This document shows positions 34,417 to 44,317 of a stretch of DNA of 64,000 nucleotides, piece by piece (positions within the stretch are counted from its first letter, which is position 1; each line of letters begins with the position of its first letter). Under the pieces are notes generated by a model, which ran no database searches, had not been told where the DNA came from, and worked only from the letters and a program-made list of their open reading frames with translations. The position numbers were made by a program, and so were the translations under genes. This DNA is from DATAGF01 sp963813355 (lineage in GTDB: Bacteria; Actinomycetota; Thermoleophilia; Miltoncostaeales; Miltoncostaeaceae): positions 310,001-374,000 of the forward strand of contig CAWEYS010000023.1 of NCBI GenBank assembly GCA_963813355.1. The letters run 5' to 3'.

Positions 34417-36171
34417 CTATACGGGCGGGCGGACTCCGGCCTCGCGCAGCTGGGCGGGGTCGACCGGAGCCGGCGCGCCGGTGAGCGGGTCCGAGCCCGT
34501 CGCCGTCTTGGGGAAGGCGATCACGTCGCGGATCGACGGCTCGCCCGCCAGCAGCATCACGATGCGGTCGAGCCCGAAGGCGATGCCGCCGTGCGGCGGT
34601 GCCCCCAGCCGCAGCGCCCGCAGCAGGAAGCCGAAGCGCGCCTCGGCCTCCTCGGCGTCGAGCCCGATGAGCGCGAAGACCCGCTCCTGGACGGCGCGGT
34701 CGTGGATGCGGATGCTCCCGCCGCCGATCTCCAGCCCGTTCAGCACGACGTCGTAGGCCAGCGAGAGCACCGCGCCGGGGTCGCTCTCCAGCCGCTCGAG
34801 GTCCTCCGGGCGGGGGGCCGTGAACGGGTGGTGCACCGGGTCCCAGCGCCCCTCGTCGGCGTTCCACTCCACGAGGGGGAAGTTGACCACCCACAGCGGC
34901 GCCCAGAGCCCGTCCGGGATCAGGCCGCGCCTCTCGGCCAGGCGGGTGCGCAGCATGCCCAGGACGCGCTGGGCCAGCGGCTCGGCGTCGGCCACGAGCA
35001 GCACGAGGTCGCCGGGCCCCGCGCCGAGGTCGCCCGCGAGCCCCTCCAGGAACCGCGCGACCGGCGAGCGCAGCGCGCCGTCGGCCTCCACGGCCGCCCA
35101 CACCAGGCCCTTGGCGCCGAGCTCGCGGGCCTCCTCCATGAGCTCGTCGCCCACCTTGCGGCTGACCCCCTCCCCCGCCCCCGGCACGACGATGCCGCGC
35201 ACCACGCCGCCGGCCCCGAGGGCCCCCTCGAAGACCCCGAACCCTGAGGTGGAGGCGGGCCCGCTCCAGTCCTGGATCTCCATCCCGAAGCGCACGTCGG
35301 GCCGGTCGGTGCCGTAGCGGCGCACGGCCTCGGCGTGGGACATGCGCGGGAACGGCAGCTCGAGCTCGACGCCGGCGGCCGCGAACGACGCGTGCAGCAC
35401 GCGCTCGATCAGCTCCTGCAGCTCGGGGGGCTCGACGAACGAGGCCTCGACGTCGAGCTGGGTGAACTCGGGCTGGCGATCGGCGCGCAGGTCCTCGTCG
35501 CGGAAGCAGCGCACGATCTGGTAGTAGCCCTCCAGCCCGCCCACCATGAGGAGCTGCTTGAAGAGCTGGGGGCTCTGCGGCAGCGCGTACCAGGAGCCGG
35601 GCTGCAGGCGGCTCGGCACCAGGAAGTCGCGCGCGCCCTCGGGGGTCGAGCGGGTGAGGACGGGCGTCTCCACCTCCAGGAAGCCCTCGGCGTCGAGCGC
35701 CCGCCGCATCGCGGCGGCCACCCGCGCGCGCAGCTCGAGCGCCCGCAGGCGGCGCGGGCGGCGCAGGTCGAGGTAGCGGTAGGTCAGGCGCAGCTCCTCC
35801 GAGGCCTCCTGGCCCTCGTCCTCCACCGAGAAGGGCAGCGGGTCGGCCTCCGACAGGATCTCGAGCTCGTCCACGCGCAGCTCGACCTCGCCGGTGGCGA
35901 GCGCCGGGTTGACCGTCTCGGGCGAGCGGCGCACGACCGTCACCGGCGGCGCTGACGACGTCCTCGTGGCTCAGACCGGGCCCGAAGGCGTCGGCGAGCG
36001 TCGGCGCCGAAGCACGAGCTGAAGGATTCCGGACCGGTCGCGAAGGTCGATGAAGACCACGCCGCCGTGGTCGCGCCGGCGGTGGACCCACCCGGCCACC
36101 CGGATGTCCTGATCGACGGCCCCGGCGGCGCCCGCGCAGGAATGGGTGCGGTAGCGCGGCGAGCCGATCAC
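34417..36171 (-). CDS. aspS: Aspartyl-tRNA synthetase, two frameshifts in the N-terminal domain
   Basis: Bacterial-type AspRS. The anticodon-binding OB domain starts at GTG 36171 (RVAGWVHRRRDHGGVVFIDLRDRSGILQLV); between about 36005 and 35950 the frame changes twice (middle segment TLADAFGPGLSHEDVVSA), then VVRRSPETVNPALATGEVELRV continues. Catalytic motifs are intact: FLEVETPVLTRSTPEGARDFLVPSR, QSPQLFKQLLMVGG, CFRDEDLRADRQPEFTQLD, and IAFGLDRIVMLLAG. The GAD insertion of bacterial enzymes is present. Essential, so the shifts are probably sequence errors. Confidence 0.93.
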
Positions 36172-36226
36172 GACGCCGCCCGACGAGTCGCCGCGCCGCC
36201 GAGAGCGCGGGAACGACGAGGAGGGC

Positions 36227-37489
36227 TCATCGGGTCAGCGCCTCGACCAGGCCGTCGAGCGGCACCTCGCGCTGCTCCCCGCTCTCCATGTCCCTCACGG
36301 TGGCGACCCCCGCCTCGTGCTCGCGCGGCCCCAGGATCACCGCGCGTCGCGCGCCCAGGCCGGCGGCGTGGCGCATCATGCCCTTCATGCTCCTGCCGCG
36401 CAGGTCCCACTCGCAGCGCAGCCCCGCCGCCCGCAGGCGCTCGACCAGCGCCAGCCCCTCGAGGCGCAGCGCGGCGTCGGGCACGGCGAGGTAGCAGTCG
36501 AGCGCGGCGGGCTCCTCCCCGCCCTCGCCCTGGATCGCCAGCACGATCCGCTCGACCCCGGCCCCGAAGCCGATGCCCGGGGTCGGGGGCCCGCCCAGGG
36601 CCTCCACCAGGCCGTCGTAGCGGCCGCCGCCCCCGACCGCGCTCTGGGCGCCGAGGCGGTCGCTGGTGAACTCGAAGACGGTCATCGTGTAGTAGTCGAA
36701 CCCGCGCACGAGCGCCGGGTCCTCCTCGTAGGCGATCCCCAGGCGGTCGAGCGCGCCGAGCACCGCGGCGTGGTGCGCGCGCGCCGCGGGCGACAGGTGG
36801 TCGAGCAGCGTCGGCGCGCCGCGCATGACCTCCGCCACGCGCGGGTCCCTGGTGTCGAACAGGCGCAGCGGGTTGTCGCGCATCCGGGCCAGGGCGTCCT
36901 CGTCGAGGGCGTCGCGGTGGCCCTCGAGGTAGTCGACCAGCAGGGCCCGGTGGGGGCCCCGGCTCTCGGCGTCGCCCATGCTGCCGATCCGCAGCCGCAG
37001 GCCGGGGACCTCGAGCCGGCGCAGGATGCCGTCGAGCAGCGCGACGACCTCGGCGTCGAGCAGGGGGTCGGCGCTGCCGATCGCCTCGGCCCCGAACTGC
37101 CAGTGCTCGCGGTAGCGGCCCGACTGGGGCGCCTCGTAGCGGAACATGGGCGCCAGGTACCAGAGCTTCACGGGGAGCGGCAGCTTGTGCATGCCGTGCT
37201 CGACGAAGGCCCTCACGACGGGCGCGGTGCCCTCCGGGCGCAGGGTGAGGGAGCGGCCGCCGCGGTCCTCGAAGGTGTACATCTCCTTGCGCACGACGTC
37301 GGTGCTGGTGCCGACCCCGCGCACGAAGACCTCGGTCTCCTCGAACGTGGGCGTCACGATGGCGCCGTAGCCGTAGCGCGCGAACGCCTCGCGGGCCGCG
37401 TCGATCACCCGCTCGCGCACGCGCGCCTCGGCGGGCAGCACGTCGCGCGTCCCGCGCGGGGCCGCCGCGCGGCGCGCCCGCTCGCTCAC
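36227..37489 (-). CDS. hisS: Histidyl-tRNA synthetase
   Basis: Class II synthetase of 420 residues. Motif 1 region VIDAAREAFARYGYGAIVTPTFEE, motif 2 SLTLRPEGTAPVVRAF and MFRYEAPQSGRYREHWQFGAEAIG, histidine-A motif ALVRGFDYYTMTVFEF, and GGGGRYDGL are all present, then the anticodon domain (RGRSMKGMMRHAAGLGA). GTG 37489 is chosen since it overlaps the upstream gene's stop as GTGA. Lies 55 bp before aspS, probably one operon. Confidence 0.95.
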   Translation of the reverse strand: MSERARRAAAPRGTRDVLPAEARVRERVIDAAREAFARYGYGAIVTPTFEETEVFVRGVGTSTDVVRKEMYTFEDRGGRSLTLRPEGTAPVVRAFVEHGMHKLPLPVKLWYLAPMFRYEAPQSGRYREHWQFGAEAIGSADPLLDAEVVALLDGILRRLEVPGLRLRIGSMGDAESRGPHRALLVDYLEGHRDALDEDALARMRDNPLRLFDTRDPRVAEVMRGAPTLLDHLSPAARAHHAAVLGALDRLGIAYEEDPALVRGFDYYTMTVFEFTSDRLGAQSAVGGGGRYDGLVEALGGPPTPGIGFGAGVERIVLAIQGEGGEEPAALDCYLAVPDAALRLEGLALVERLRAAGLRCEWDLRGRSMKGMMRHAAGLGARRAVILGPREHEAGVATVRDMESGEQREVPLDGLVEALTR

Positions 37490-37836
37490 CGGCGCGACTG
37501 CCCGGCCCGCTTCTCCTCCCACTTGCGCATCTGGCGCTTGTAGCGGAAGCGGTCGAGGAAGATGCCGATGGGGATCATGAGCCCGAAGGCGAGCACGGTC
37601 ACGACGAAGGCGCCGCCCGGGCTCGAGCCGACGATGTAGACCAGGTACGGGTAGAAGAGCGCCGCCACGATGCCGGCGCGCAGCAGCACCCCGCGCATCG
37701 ACGGCGGCGCCGGCTCGCCCGGCTTGAGCTTGGGCCCCGAGGCCTTGGGCGCCTGCCCCGAGGCCTCGAGCGCGACGCGCTTGGGGTTGTGCACGGGCGG
37801 CGGCCCGGCGCTCTTGCGCTTCTTGCGCTTGGCCAC
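37486..37836 (-). CDS. Hypothetical two-pass membrane protein, 116 residues
   Basis: A lysine-rich N-terminus (MAKRKKRKSAGPPPVHNPKRVAL) precedes two hydrophobic helices (AGIVAALFYPYLVYIVGSS and FVVTVLAFGLMIPIGIFL) and a basic tail (RFRYKRQMRKWEEK). Both termini should be cytoplasmic and could contact RNA or lipids. Translationally coupled to hisS; 4 bp after the formiminotransferase-side start of the operon. Not recognised. Confidence 0.75.
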   Translation of the reverse strand: MAKRKKRKSAGPPPVHNPKRVALEASGQAPKASGPKLKPGEPAPPSMRGVLLRAGIVAALFYPYLVYIVGSSPGGAFVVTVLAFGLMIPIGIFLDRFRYKRQMRKWEEKRAGQSRR

Positions 37837-37840
37837 GCCG

Positions 37841-38815
37841 TCAGGCCCGGGCGGGGGCGCCCCGGCGCAGGCCGGGGGCCTTGAGCTCGAGGATCTGGCC
37901 CGGCCGCAGCCCCCCGATCCGCAGGGCGGACGGGCTCGGCCCGCCGAGGGCCTCGCGCGGCACGAGCCCGACGAGCTCGGCGTCGCCGCTCTCCACCCCG
38001 AGGGCCTCGGCGGCGGAGCGCACGGCGGCGATGACGAGCGCCGGCGGCGCGGCGCGATGGTCCTCGATGTTCATCGACACCTGAGCCATCCCGGCCTCGG
38101 GCAGGTAGAGGCCGAGCGCGCGCACGCCCGGGGGCCCGCCCCCCGCCTCGCGCACGCGGGCGGCGATGGCGCGGGCCTCGGTCAGGGTCCCCTCGGGCAG
38201 CCAGACGTTGAGCGCGATCAGCGGCGGGCGCACGCCCACCAGCGCGGCGCCGGCCGTCGGGTGCAGGCGCGGGGGCCCGTGGTCGGGCACGAGCTCGCCG
38301 CTCTCGATCGCCCGGCCGAGCTCCTCCAGCCCACCGCGGCGGAAGTCGCGCGGCAGGGCCCGGGCCGGGTCGGTGGCCACGGCGCCGTAGAGGAAGACCG
38401 GCAGGTTGAGCTCGGCCCCGAGGCGCCCGGCGAGGCCGGTCGCGATCTCGCTGGCCAGGGGCACGTCGTCCTCGTCGAGCGCCACGACCGGCGCGACGTC
38501 GAGCGCGCCGACGCGCGGGTGGACCCCGCGGTGGCGGCGCAGGTCGATGCGGTCGACGCACTCGCCGGCCAGGGCCACCAGCGCGTCCTGGAGGGCGAGC
38601 GCCTCCCCCACGACGGTGAGGACGCTGCGGTCGTGGTCGGGGTCGGAGTGGACGTCGATCACCCGGGTCCCGGGCCCCCGGCATGCGTCCGCGAGAGCGG
38701 CGATGATGCCCGGGTCGCGGCCCTCGCTGACGTTGGGCACGGCGAGCGCAAGGGGCGACGCGGGCGAGGGCGGCAGGCCCTCGTCGAGGACCTGCGCCGA
38801 TCCTTGTACGGCCAT
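37841..38815 (-). CDS. Glutamate formiminotransferase
   Basis: Transfers a formimino (or formyl) group between formiminoglutamate and tetrahydrofolate. The 324-residue product has PNVSEGRDPGIIAALADAC, VIDVHSDPDHDRSVLTVVG, HRGVHPRVGALDVAPVV, FLYGAVATDP and MNIEDHRAAPPALV, all family hallmarks, with the catalytic His in the D-HRGVHPR segment. No cyclodeaminase domain is attached. ATG 38815. Upstream gene of the membrane protein-hisS-aspS series; divergent from the ABC exporters by 33 bp. Confidence 0.92.
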   Translation of the reverse strand: MAVQGSAQVLDEGLPPSPASPLALAVPNVSEGRDPGIIAALADACRGPGTRVIDVHSDPDHDRSVLTVVGEALALQDALVALAGECVDRIDLRRHRGVHPRVGALDVAPVVALDEDDVPLASEIATGLAGRLGAELNLPVFLYGAVATDPARALPRDFRRGGLEELGRAIESGELVPDHGPPRLHPTAGAALVGVRPPLIALNVWLPEGTLTEARAIAARVREAGGGPPGVRALGLYLPEAGMAQVSMNIEDHRAAPPALVIAAVRSAAEALGVESGDAELVGLVPREALGGPSPSALRIGGLRPGQILELKAPGLRRGAPARA

Positions 38816-38848
38816 GCGGCCGCCGCTACCGTTCACCAGTAAATCACC

Positions 38849-40597
38849 TTGGCCATACTGCTCCGACTCCTCCGCTTCCTCGCCCCCTACAAGGGCAAGG
38901 TCGCGATCACCGCCCTCTGCGCCGCGGGGCTGATGGCGTGCTCCATCACCTTGCCATACCTGACCGGCCGGGTGATCGACGACGTGCTCGGGGCGGGTGA
39001 CCGCGACGCGCTCGGGCCCCTGGTCGGGGCGGTCGTCCTGATCGCGGTGGCGCGGATGGGCCTGGGGGTGGTGCGCCGCTGGGTCTCCGGCCAGGTGAGC
39101 CTGGCGGTGGAGTACGACCTCCGGGCGCGCGTGTTCGCCCACCTGCAGCGGATGTCGTTCGCCTACTTCGACCGCATGCCGGTGGGCCAGCTCATGTCGC
39201 GGGCGACCAGCGACCTGCAGTCCGTGCGCTTCTTCCTGGGCTACGGGCTGATCTTCTTCTTCATGCAGGCGTTCACGCTGATCATCATCACGGCCATCCT
39301 GCTGGTGCTCGACTGGTCCCTGGCCCTGCTGGCGCTCGCGATGGGGCCGGCGCTGCTGGCGGTGGCCTGGCGCTACAGCCGCCGCTCCAACCCGGTGCTG
39401 ATCGACGTCCAGCAGAAGATCGGCGAGGTCACCGAGATGGCCGAGGAGAGCGCCGCCGGCATCCGGGTGATCAAGGCATTCGGCCAGGAGTCGGACCGCG
39501 CCGAGCGCTTCGGGGCCACGGCGCGGCGGGCCTTCGACCGCAGCATGGACGCCGCCCACATCCGGGCGCTCTACCAGCCGCTGCTGGGCTTCCTGCCGAT
39601 CGTGGGCCTCGGCGTCGTGCTGGTGTACGGCGGCATCCAGACCATCGACGGCGCCATGACCCTGGGCGAGTTCGTGGCCTTCTACCTGTACCTCACGATG
39701 CTGCTGGTGCCGTTCCGCTCGCTCGGCCTGCTCATCGGCCAGGCCCAGCGCGCCGTCGCCGGCGGCACCCGCATCTTCGAGGTGCTCGACGCCGAGCCGG
39801 ACGTGCGCGACGAGCCGGACGCGGCCCCGATGCCCCCCGGCGACGGCGCGATCCGGCTCGAGGGCGTCTCCTTCGCCTACGACCCGGACGGGCCGCTGGT
39901 GCTCGAGGAGGTGGAGCTCGACATCCCCGCCGGCCGGGCCGTCGCGCTGATCGGGCCCACCGGGTCGGGCAAGACGACCCTCACCCAGCTCATCCCCCGC
40001 TACTACGACGCCACGTCGGGGCGGGTCGTCGTGGACGGCGCCGACGTCCGCGGCGTGCGGCTCGACGAGCTGCGGCGGGAGATCGGCGTCGTCTCCCAGG
40101 ACCCGTTCCTGTTCTCCACCACCGTGCGCGAGAACATCGCCTACGGGCGCCCGGAGGCGACCGACGCGGAGGTGCGCCGGGCCGCCCGCCAGGCGCAGGC
40201 GGAGGAGTTCATCGAGGCGCTGCCCGAGGGCTTCGACACGGTGGTCGGCGAGCGGGGCTACACGCTCTCCGGCGGCCAGCGCCAGCGCGTGGCCATCGCG
40301 CGGGCGCTGATCACGGACCCGCGGATCCTGATCCTCGACGAGGCGACGGCGTCGGTGGACGCCTCCACCGAGCGCGAGATCCAGGCCGCGCTGGCGGCGG
40401 TCATGGACGGCCGCACGACGCTCGTGATCGCCCACCGCCTCTCGACGATCGCGCTCGCGGACGAGCTGGTGGTCCTGGAGGGCGGGCGGGTCGTCGCCCG
40501 GGGGACCCACGAGGAGCTCTACGAGGCGAGCGACGTGTACCGCGAGATCCACGACGGCGGCCTGGCCCGTCCCGAGCTGCTGGCGCGCGAGTCGTGA
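38849..40597 (+). CDS. ABC exporter half-transporter (subunit 1)
   Basis: A 582-residue fused membrane-ATPase protein. Six helices in residues 10-310 are followed by the ATPase domain with Walker A GPTGSGKTTLTQLI, Q-loop VSQDPFLFSTT, signature LSGGQRQRVAIARAL, Walker B ILILDEATASVD (catalytic Glu present) and H-loop AHRLSTIA. TTG at 38849 is the likely start. The stop overlaps the GTG of the second half-transporter, so a heterodimer like Rv1272c/Rv1273c is expected. Substrate (drug or lipid) unknown. Confidence 0.93.
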   Translation: MAILLRLLRFLAPYKGKVAITALCAAGLMACSITLPYLTGRVIDDVLGAGDRDALGPLVGAVVLIAVARMGLGVVRRWVSGQVSLAVEYDLRARVFAHLQRMSFAYFDRMPVGQLMSRATSDLQSVRFFLGYGLIFFFMQAFTLIIITAILLVLDWSLALLALAMGPALLAVAWRYSRRSNPVLIDVQQKIGEVTEMAEESAAGIRVIKAFGQESDRAERFGATARRAFDRSMDAAHIRALYQPLLGFLPIVGLGVVLVYGGIQTIDGAMTLGEFVAFYLYLTMLLVPFRSLGLLIGQAQRAVAGGTRIFEVLDAEPDVRDEPDAAPMPPGDGAIRLEGVSFAYDPDGPLVLEEVELDIPAGRAVALIGPTGSGKTTLTQLIPRYYDATSGRVVVDGADVRGVRLDELRREIGVVSQDPFLFSTTVRENIAYGRPEATDAEVRRAARQAQAEEFIEALPEGFDTVVGERGYTLSGGQRQRVAIARALITDPRILILDEATASVDASTEREIQAALAAVMDGRTTLVIAHRLSTIALADELVVLEGGRVVARGTHEELYEASDVYREIHDGGLARPELLARES

Positions 40598-42399
40598 CCA
40601 CCCGCGCCGCCACGGGCCCGGCGCCGCGGCTGGGCGACCGCCCCGACGTGCTCCCCCAGCGCAAGCTGCGCCGCCTGCTGCCGTACTTCCGGCCCTACGC
40701 GGGCCGCGCGGTCGTGACCGTGCTCCTCATGCTCGTGGTGACCGGCGCCGGCCTGGCCATCCCCGCCCTGGCCCAGCTCGGCATCGACGACGGCATCGAC
40801 GCCGGCGACAAGGCCATGCTGGTCCTGGCGGTGGGGCTGTTCGTGCTCGCCGGGCTGGTCGGGTGGCTGGCGGGCTACTACCAGAGCTACCTGTCGAGCT
40901 GGGTCGGCGAGCGGGTGCTCCTCGACCTCCGCACCGACACCTTCCGCCACCTGATGCGCCTGGAGCTGGGCTACCACGAGCGCACCCCGACGGGCCGCAC
41001 CGTGAGCCGCCTGACGAGCGACATCGAGGCCCTCGAGCAGCTCGTCACGGACGGCGTCACCTCGCTGATCATCAACGGCCTCACGTTCTTCGGCGTCGTG
41101 GCGATCCTGTTCGCCTACGACGCCCAGCTCGCGCTGCTCACGTTCGTGATCTTCCCGGCCCTCGCCATCGGCACCGCGCTGTTCCGCGTGTACTCGACCC
41201 GCGCCTACCGCCGCACGCGCGAGCGCGTCGCCGAGGTGCTGGCGACGCTGCAGGAGACCCTCGCCGGCATCCGGGTCGTCCAGGGCTTCGGGCGCCAGGA
41301 GCCCTCAGAGCGCGTCTTCCGCCGGGTCAACGACGAGTACCGCGAGGCCAACATGTTGACCGTGCGGCTGTCGGGGGTCTACTTCCCCGGCGTCGAGCTG
41401 CTGGCCGGCATCGGCACGGCGATCATCCTCTACTTCGGCTCGACCCGGGTGCTCGACCAGGACCTGTCGGTCGGCGTGATGGTCGCCTTCGTGGGCTACC
41501 TGTCGAGCTTCTTCGACCCGATCCAGCAGCTCTCCCAGCTCTACAACACGTTCCAGTCGGCGATGGCGGCGCTGGAGAAGATCTTCGGCGTGCTCGACAC
41601 CGAGCCGGAGCTGACCGACCCGCCCGGCTGCGCGCCCCTCCCGCTCATCGCGGGCCGGGTCGAGCTGCGGGGCGTCGGCTTCGGCTACGGCGCCGACCGC
41701 GTGGTGCACGACATCGACCTCCTGATCGAGCCCGGGGAGACGGTCGCGCTGGTGGGCTCGACGGGCGCGGGCAAGTCGACGCTGGCCAAGCTGATCGCGC
41801 GCTTCTACGACCCCCAGGAGGGCCAGGTCCTGATCGACGGCCACGACCTCCGCGACGTCTCGATCCGCTCGCTGCGCGACCAGCTCGCCATCGTCCCCCA
41901 GGAGGGGCACCTCTTCGCCGGCACGATCGCCGAGAACCTGGCCTTCGGCCGGCCGGAGGCGACCGACGACGACCTGCGCGCCGCGGCCGACGCCGTCGGC
42001 GCGACCGGGTTCATCGAGGCGCTGCCCGAGGGGTTCGGCACCACCATCAACGAGCGCGGCTCGGGCCTGTCGGCCGGCCAGCGCCAGCTCGTGTCCTTCG
42101 CGCGGGCGCTCGTCGCCGACCCCCGCCTCCTCATCCTCGACGAGGCGACCTCCTCCGTGGACCTGCGCGCCGAGCACCGCATCGACGAGGCCCTGCGCAC
42201 GCTGCTCGCCGGCCGCACCGCGATCGTCATCGCGCACCGGCTCTCCACGATCCGCGACGCCGACCGCATCGTCGTGATGGAGGGCGGGCGCATCGTGGAG
42301 CAGGGCGGCCACGACGAGCTGATGGCCGCCGACGGGCGGTACGCGGAGCTCTACGGCGACTGGGCGGCGGCCGCCGAGGAGCCCGGCGCAGCGGCGTGA
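40594..42399 (+). CDS. ABC exporter half-transporter (subunit 2)
   Basis: Partner of the preceding gene, 601 residues. Walker A GSTGAGKSTLAKLI, Q-loop VPQEGHLFAGTI, signature LSAGQRQLVSFARAL (Ala for the second Gly of LSGGQ), Walker B LLILDEATSSVD and H-loop AHRLSTIRDAD. The slightly altered signature is common in one half of such heterodimers. GTG 40594 overlaps the upstream TGA. An N-terminal extension of about 25 residues (TGPAPRLGDRPDVLPQRK) precedes the first helix. Confidence 0.93.
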   Translation: MTTRAATGPAPRLGDRPDVLPQRKLRRLLPYFRPYAGRAVVTVLLMLVVTGAGLAIPALAQLGIDDGIDAGDKAMLVLAVGLFVLAGLVGWLAGYYQSYLSSWVGERVLLDLRTDTFRHLMRLELGYHERTPTGRTVSRLTSDIEALEQLVTDGVTSLIINGLTFFGVVAILFAYDAQLALLTFVIFPALAIGTALFRVYSTRAYRRTRERVAEVLATLQETLAGIRVVQGFGRQEPSERVFRRVNDEYREANMLTVRLSGVYFPGVELLAGIGTAIILYFGSTRVLDQDLSVGVMVAFVGYLSSFFDPIQQLSQLYNTFQSAMAALEKIFGVLDTEPELTDPPGCAPLPLIAGRVELRGVGFGYGADRVVHDIDLLIEPGETVALVGSTGAGKSTLAKLIARFYDPQEGQVLIDGHDLRDVSIRSLRDQLAIVPQEGHLFAGTIAENLAFGRPEATDDDLRAAADAVGATGFIEALPEGFGTTINERGSGLSAGQRQLVSFARALVADPRLLILDEATSSVDLRAEHRIDEALRTLLAGRTAIVIAHRLSTIRDADRIVVMEGGRIVEQGGHDELMAADGRYAELYGDWAAAAEEPGAAA

Positions 42400-42445
42400 A
42401 GCGCCCCGGGGGCGTTTGGTACCATCGTCGGCGCCCGTCCGGTGG

Positions 42446-42516
42446 TGGGGGATCGTCTAGCGGTAGGACGCCGGGTTCTGGCCCCGGTAGCGGGGGTTCG
42501 AATCCTCCTCCCCCAG
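42446..42516 (+). tRNA. tRNA-Gln (anticodon CUG)
   Basis: Acceptor TGGGGGA/TCCCCCA with discriminator G, D-arm with TCTAGCGGTAGGA, anticodon stem CCGGG/CCCGG with loop TTCTGGC (CTG at 34-36), and T-arm GGGGGTTCGAATCCTCC-type. All arms pair well. No CCA is encoded. It is a likely substrate of MnmA only if an s2U34 isoacceptor exists; this one has C34. Confidence 0.95.
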
Positions 42517-42545
42517 CTTCCACCGCTCCGGCGGGCGAGCAACGC

Positions 42546-42618
42546 GGCGCATTCGTCTAGGGGCCTAGGACGCCGCCCTCTCACGGCGGTAACACGGGTT
42601 CAAATCCCGTATGCGCTA
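42546..42618 (+). tRNA. tRNA-Glu (anticodon CUC)
   Basis: Acceptor GGCGCAT pairs with ATGCGCT (first pair G-U), D-arm TCTAGGGGCCTAGGA, anticodon stem CCGCC/GGCGG with loop CTCTCAC (CTC at 34-36), T-arm ACGGGTTCAAATCCCGT. Thirty bases after tRNA-Gln, so probably one transcript. The accessory-looking region begins just downstream. Confidence 0.95.
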
Positions 42619-42630
42619 CTCAACGGATTC

Positions 42631-42666
42631 GCACGAAGGGCCTGCAAACGCAGGCCTTTTTCGTGC
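42631..42666 (+). terminator. Intrinsic terminator after the tRNA pair
   Basis: Stem GGCCTGC (42639-42645) and GCAGGCC (42650-42656) with loop AAAC, followed by TTTTT; an outer stem GCACGAA/TTCGTGC extends it on both sides. The T-run makes it the clearest classical terminator in the window. Confidence 0.92.
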
Positions 42667-43052
42667 CCTCGGCACGTCGCCCCGAAGCGACGAAAGCGGT
42701 TCCTGCCGAAGTCGAGCTGTCAGCAGACGCGACCTACCAGATCGTCGGCGCGCCGCTCGCCCAGACCTCGGACGGGTGTCCTCCGAGCGCTCGCTGACGA
42801 GGCGCTGATCGGACGGCGATCGAACCGAGCCGGCTCGTCGACCGCCCCCCCCGATTCGTCGGCCTTCTCGCTGAATCCCGCGCGTCGCGCGGAATCGCGG
42901 CGGCGCATTGCAGCTAGCAGGAACCCGCAAGTAGCGCCAGCGGGGCGCTCGGATCACGGCTGGCCTCGATGCCGCCCGGACTCATCGACGCAATCGTCCC
43001 CCGCAATCGCAGCACTGAGACACGACCGCTCTCGAGAAAGGGACCGACTGAG
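42667..43052. other. Non-coding stretch after the tRNA-Glu terminator
   Basis: About 385 bp with no credible gene; open frames here are in all three phases and lack binding sites or domains. It marks the boundary between core operons and the accessory segment. No integrase or repeated tRNA end was seen in it. The promoter of the dehydrogenase at 43053 presumably lies at its right end. Confidence 0.45.
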
Positions 43053-43994
43053 ATGAGCACCCCGACTACGAAGATCGGCTTCGTCGGCCTCGGACACATG
43101 GGCAGCAACATGGCGGCGCGCTACCTGGCCGCCGGATACCACGTCTTCGGCGAGGAGCGAAACCGCACGCACGCCCAACACCTCGTGGCGGAGGGGCTGC
43201 GCTGGTGCGACACGCCGCGCGGGGTGGCGGAGGCGGCCGACACCGTCTTCACGTCCCTCCCCGACGACGCCGTGCTCCAGGGGGTCGCGTCGGGGCCGGA
43301 CGGGATCCTCGCAGGCCTCACCGCGGGCAAGACGTGGGTCAACGTCAGCACCGTCAGCCCAGGCGTGAGCCGGGAGCTGGCCGGGCTCGCTCGCGAGCGG
43401 GGAGCGGCGATGCTCGACGCGCCCGTGTCGGGGAGCGTCCCGCAGGTGCAATCCGGGACGCTGACGATCATGGTCGGCGGAGACGGGGACGCCTATCTCC
43501 GCGTCGAGCCGGTCCTGCGCGAGCTCGGCACGCCGACGCACATCGGTCCGAACGGCCAGGGCCTCGCGCTCAAGCTCGCGATCAACATCAGCCTCGCCGT
43601 CCAGATGCTCGCCTTCGCCGAGGGGCTCCTCCTGGCGGAGCGGGACGGCGTCGACCCGAAGATCGCCCTCGATGTGATGACGCAGAGCCCGATCGGCTCG
43701 CCGATGCTGAAGGCGCGCGCACCGCTCGTGCTCGACCTCCCCGAGGACGCCTGGTTCGACATCGGGCTGATGCACAAGGACATCCGGCTCGCGCTTGGGA
43801 TGGCGGCCGAGCTCGAGGTCCAACTGCCGTCCGCCGAGGTCGCCGACACGGTGCTGGCCGGCGCTGAGGGGCTCGGCTACGGCCGGCGCGACCTCGCCGC
43901 GCTCTTCCAGGTCCTTGAGCGGTGGAACGACGGAGCGAGGCGTGAGCGCACGACGGTATCGGAGGAGCCGATCCCGCGCGGGGCTCCGGCCTGA
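43053..43994 (+). CDS. NAD(P)-dependent beta-hydroxyacid dehydrogenase (HIBADH family)
   Basis: A 313-residue member of the 3-hydroxyisobutyrate/6-phosphogluconate dehydrogenase-like family. Rossmann motif KIGFVGLGHMGSNMAARYL, substrate loop DAPVSGSVPQVQSGTLTIMVGG, and catalytic lysine in GLALKLAINISLA plus DIGLMHKDIRLAL. GAAAGGG precedes the ATG. Substrate cannot be specified (tartronate semialdehyde, succinic semialdehyde or hydroxyisobutyrate are possibilities). Confidence 0.92.
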   Translation: MSTPTTKIGFVGLGHMGSNMAARYLAAGYHVFGEERNRTHAQHLVAEGLRWCDTPRGVAEAADTVFTSLPDDAVLQGVASGPDGILAGLTAGKTWVNVSTVSPGVSRELAGLARERGAAMLDAPVSGSVPQVQSGTLTIMVGGDGDAYLRVEPVLRELGTPTHIGPNGQGLALKLAINISLAVQMLAFAEGLLLAERDGVDPKIALDVMTQSPIGSPMLKARAPLVLDLPEDAWFDIGLMHKDIRLALGMAAELEVQLPSAEVADTVLAGAEGLGYGRRDLAALFQVLERWNDGARRERTTVSEEPIPRGAPA

Positions 43995-44317
43995 TCGGCT
44001 CGAGGACCGCGTCGAGGCGATGGCGGACGATCGGTGGAGAGCCCGCCGAGGCACGTCGCTGTTCGTCGCGCTCCCGTTCGGAGAGGCATGACTGCGGGAG
44101 GGGTGCCGGCGGCTCCGGGTAGGGGGCCGCTCGCGCTCCCTCCCACCCCGCGCGGCTCGGCCCCTGTTCCCGCTATCGGGTACTCGGGATTCAGGCCAGC
44201 CGGACCATCGGGTTCATGTTCGCCGTGAGGACGCCTGGGGCCGTGGGGGCGATGCTCGAGCGGCCGGTCACAGCTCGACTGGCAACCCCGCAAACGTCGG
44301 ACGGAAGGGGACCCCCG
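43995..44317. other. Non-coding or decayed stretch
   Basis: About 320 bp between the dehydrogenase and the next small gene. Short open frames exist on both strands but none has a family match I recognise or a good start. Likely a remnant area. Confidence 0.35.

Noticed and set aside
37841..40552. Large minus-strand frame continuing upstream of the formiminotransferase across the ABC gene
   Set aside because: Only the part from 38815 has the enzyme domain; the rest is antisense to the exporter.
42619..43052. Integrase or attachment-site duplication next to tRNA-Glu
   Set aside because: No recombinase gene and no repeat of the tRNA 3' end was seen.
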